DNA of 5,567 bases, from the NCBI GenBank assembly GCA_900553645.1, contig USEE01000119.1, positions 1-5,567 of the forward strand, in the 5' to 3' direction. This stretch comes from an uncultured Eubacteriales bacterium. GTDB lineage: Bacteria > Bacillota_A > Clostridia > Christensenellales > Aristaeellaceae. Position numbers and translations under genes: made by a program. The notes under the pieces are model-generated. The model was not told the origin of the DNA. It made no database searches and saw only the letters and a program-made list of their open reading frames with translations. Shown in pieces: positions 5,538 through 5,567 of the stretch; position 1 is the first letter of the stretch, and each line of letters begins with the position of its first letter.

Positions 5538-5567
5538 CTGTCTCTTATACACATCTGACGCTGCCGA
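5538..5567. other. Illumina Nextera transposase adapter left on the contig end
   Basis: The last 30 bases begin CTGTCTCTTATACACATCT, the Nextera/Tn5 mosaic end, and continue with GACGCTGCCGA, the start of the read-1 adapter arm in reverse complement. This is library-preparation sequence, not genome. It cuts off the solute-binding protein gene. Read on the minus strand it gives the peptide MYKRQ, which a gene caller would take as a false N-terminus. Genomic sequence ends at about 5537. Confidence 0.97.

Noticed and set aside
5538..5552. MYKRQ as the start of the solute-binding protein
   Set aside because: These five codons are encoded by the Nextera adapter in reverse; the true N-terminus is outside the contig.

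Overview
The window is a GC-rich, almost entirely minus-strand piece of DNA. It most likely comes from an anaerobic Clostridia-type Firmicute, perhaps a gut metagenome contig. This is inferred from strong GGAGG-type ribosome binding sites, a TTGACA-type promoter, a Firmicute-style ABC solute-binding protein, and small 'PGR'-type HMA-like proteins next to a P1B ATPase. No rRNA, tRNA, CRISPR array or insertion sequence is visible. The taxonomic guess is moderate at best.

Layout in the direction of transcription (right to left). (1) 5538-5567 is not biological: it matches the Illumina Nextera transposase adapter. (2) 5037-5537 is the C-terminal part of an extracellular solute-binding protein, followed by a strong hairpin terminator (4991-5014). 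(3) 4700-4990 is a control region with an AT-rich promoter (TTGACA, 17 bp spacer, extended -10) and an inverted repeat with a T run between promoter and first gene. (4) 4699-249 is a compact five-gene operon: a 189-aa membrane-anchored HMA-like protein; a 221-aa HMA-like protein with a long acidic tail, whose GTG start overlaps the previous stop; a 725-aa P1B-type metal ATPase; a 232-aa membrane protein with an HMA-like N-terminus; and a 91-aa single-pass membrane protein. Gaps are -4, 3, 6 and 57 nt. (5) 1-248 holds inverted repeats, including a good intrinsic terminator in the operon's direction.

The first four operon proteins each carry the same variant HMA-like fold. It has an [I/L]PGR[M/L/I]R motif near the start of the domain and a Y-D pair about 40-50 residues later, and no CxxC metal-binding motif. 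The ATPase has all catalytic P-type motifs, but its membrane metal site reads Y-S-C-G instead of C-P-C. A noncanonical P1B ATPase co-transcribed with membrane HMA-like proteins in a probable anaerobe recalls the ferrosome (fez) operons, in which a P1B6-ATPase (FezB) and partner membrane proteins build iron-storage organelles. A GTTAG...CTAAC inverted repeat just downstream of the promoter would fit metal-dependent control. The operon is therefore best read as a metal-handling membrane system. The fez-like reading, with the acidic-tail protein as a possible mineral or metal-binding partner, is the most interesting hypothesis here, but sequence alone does not prove it.
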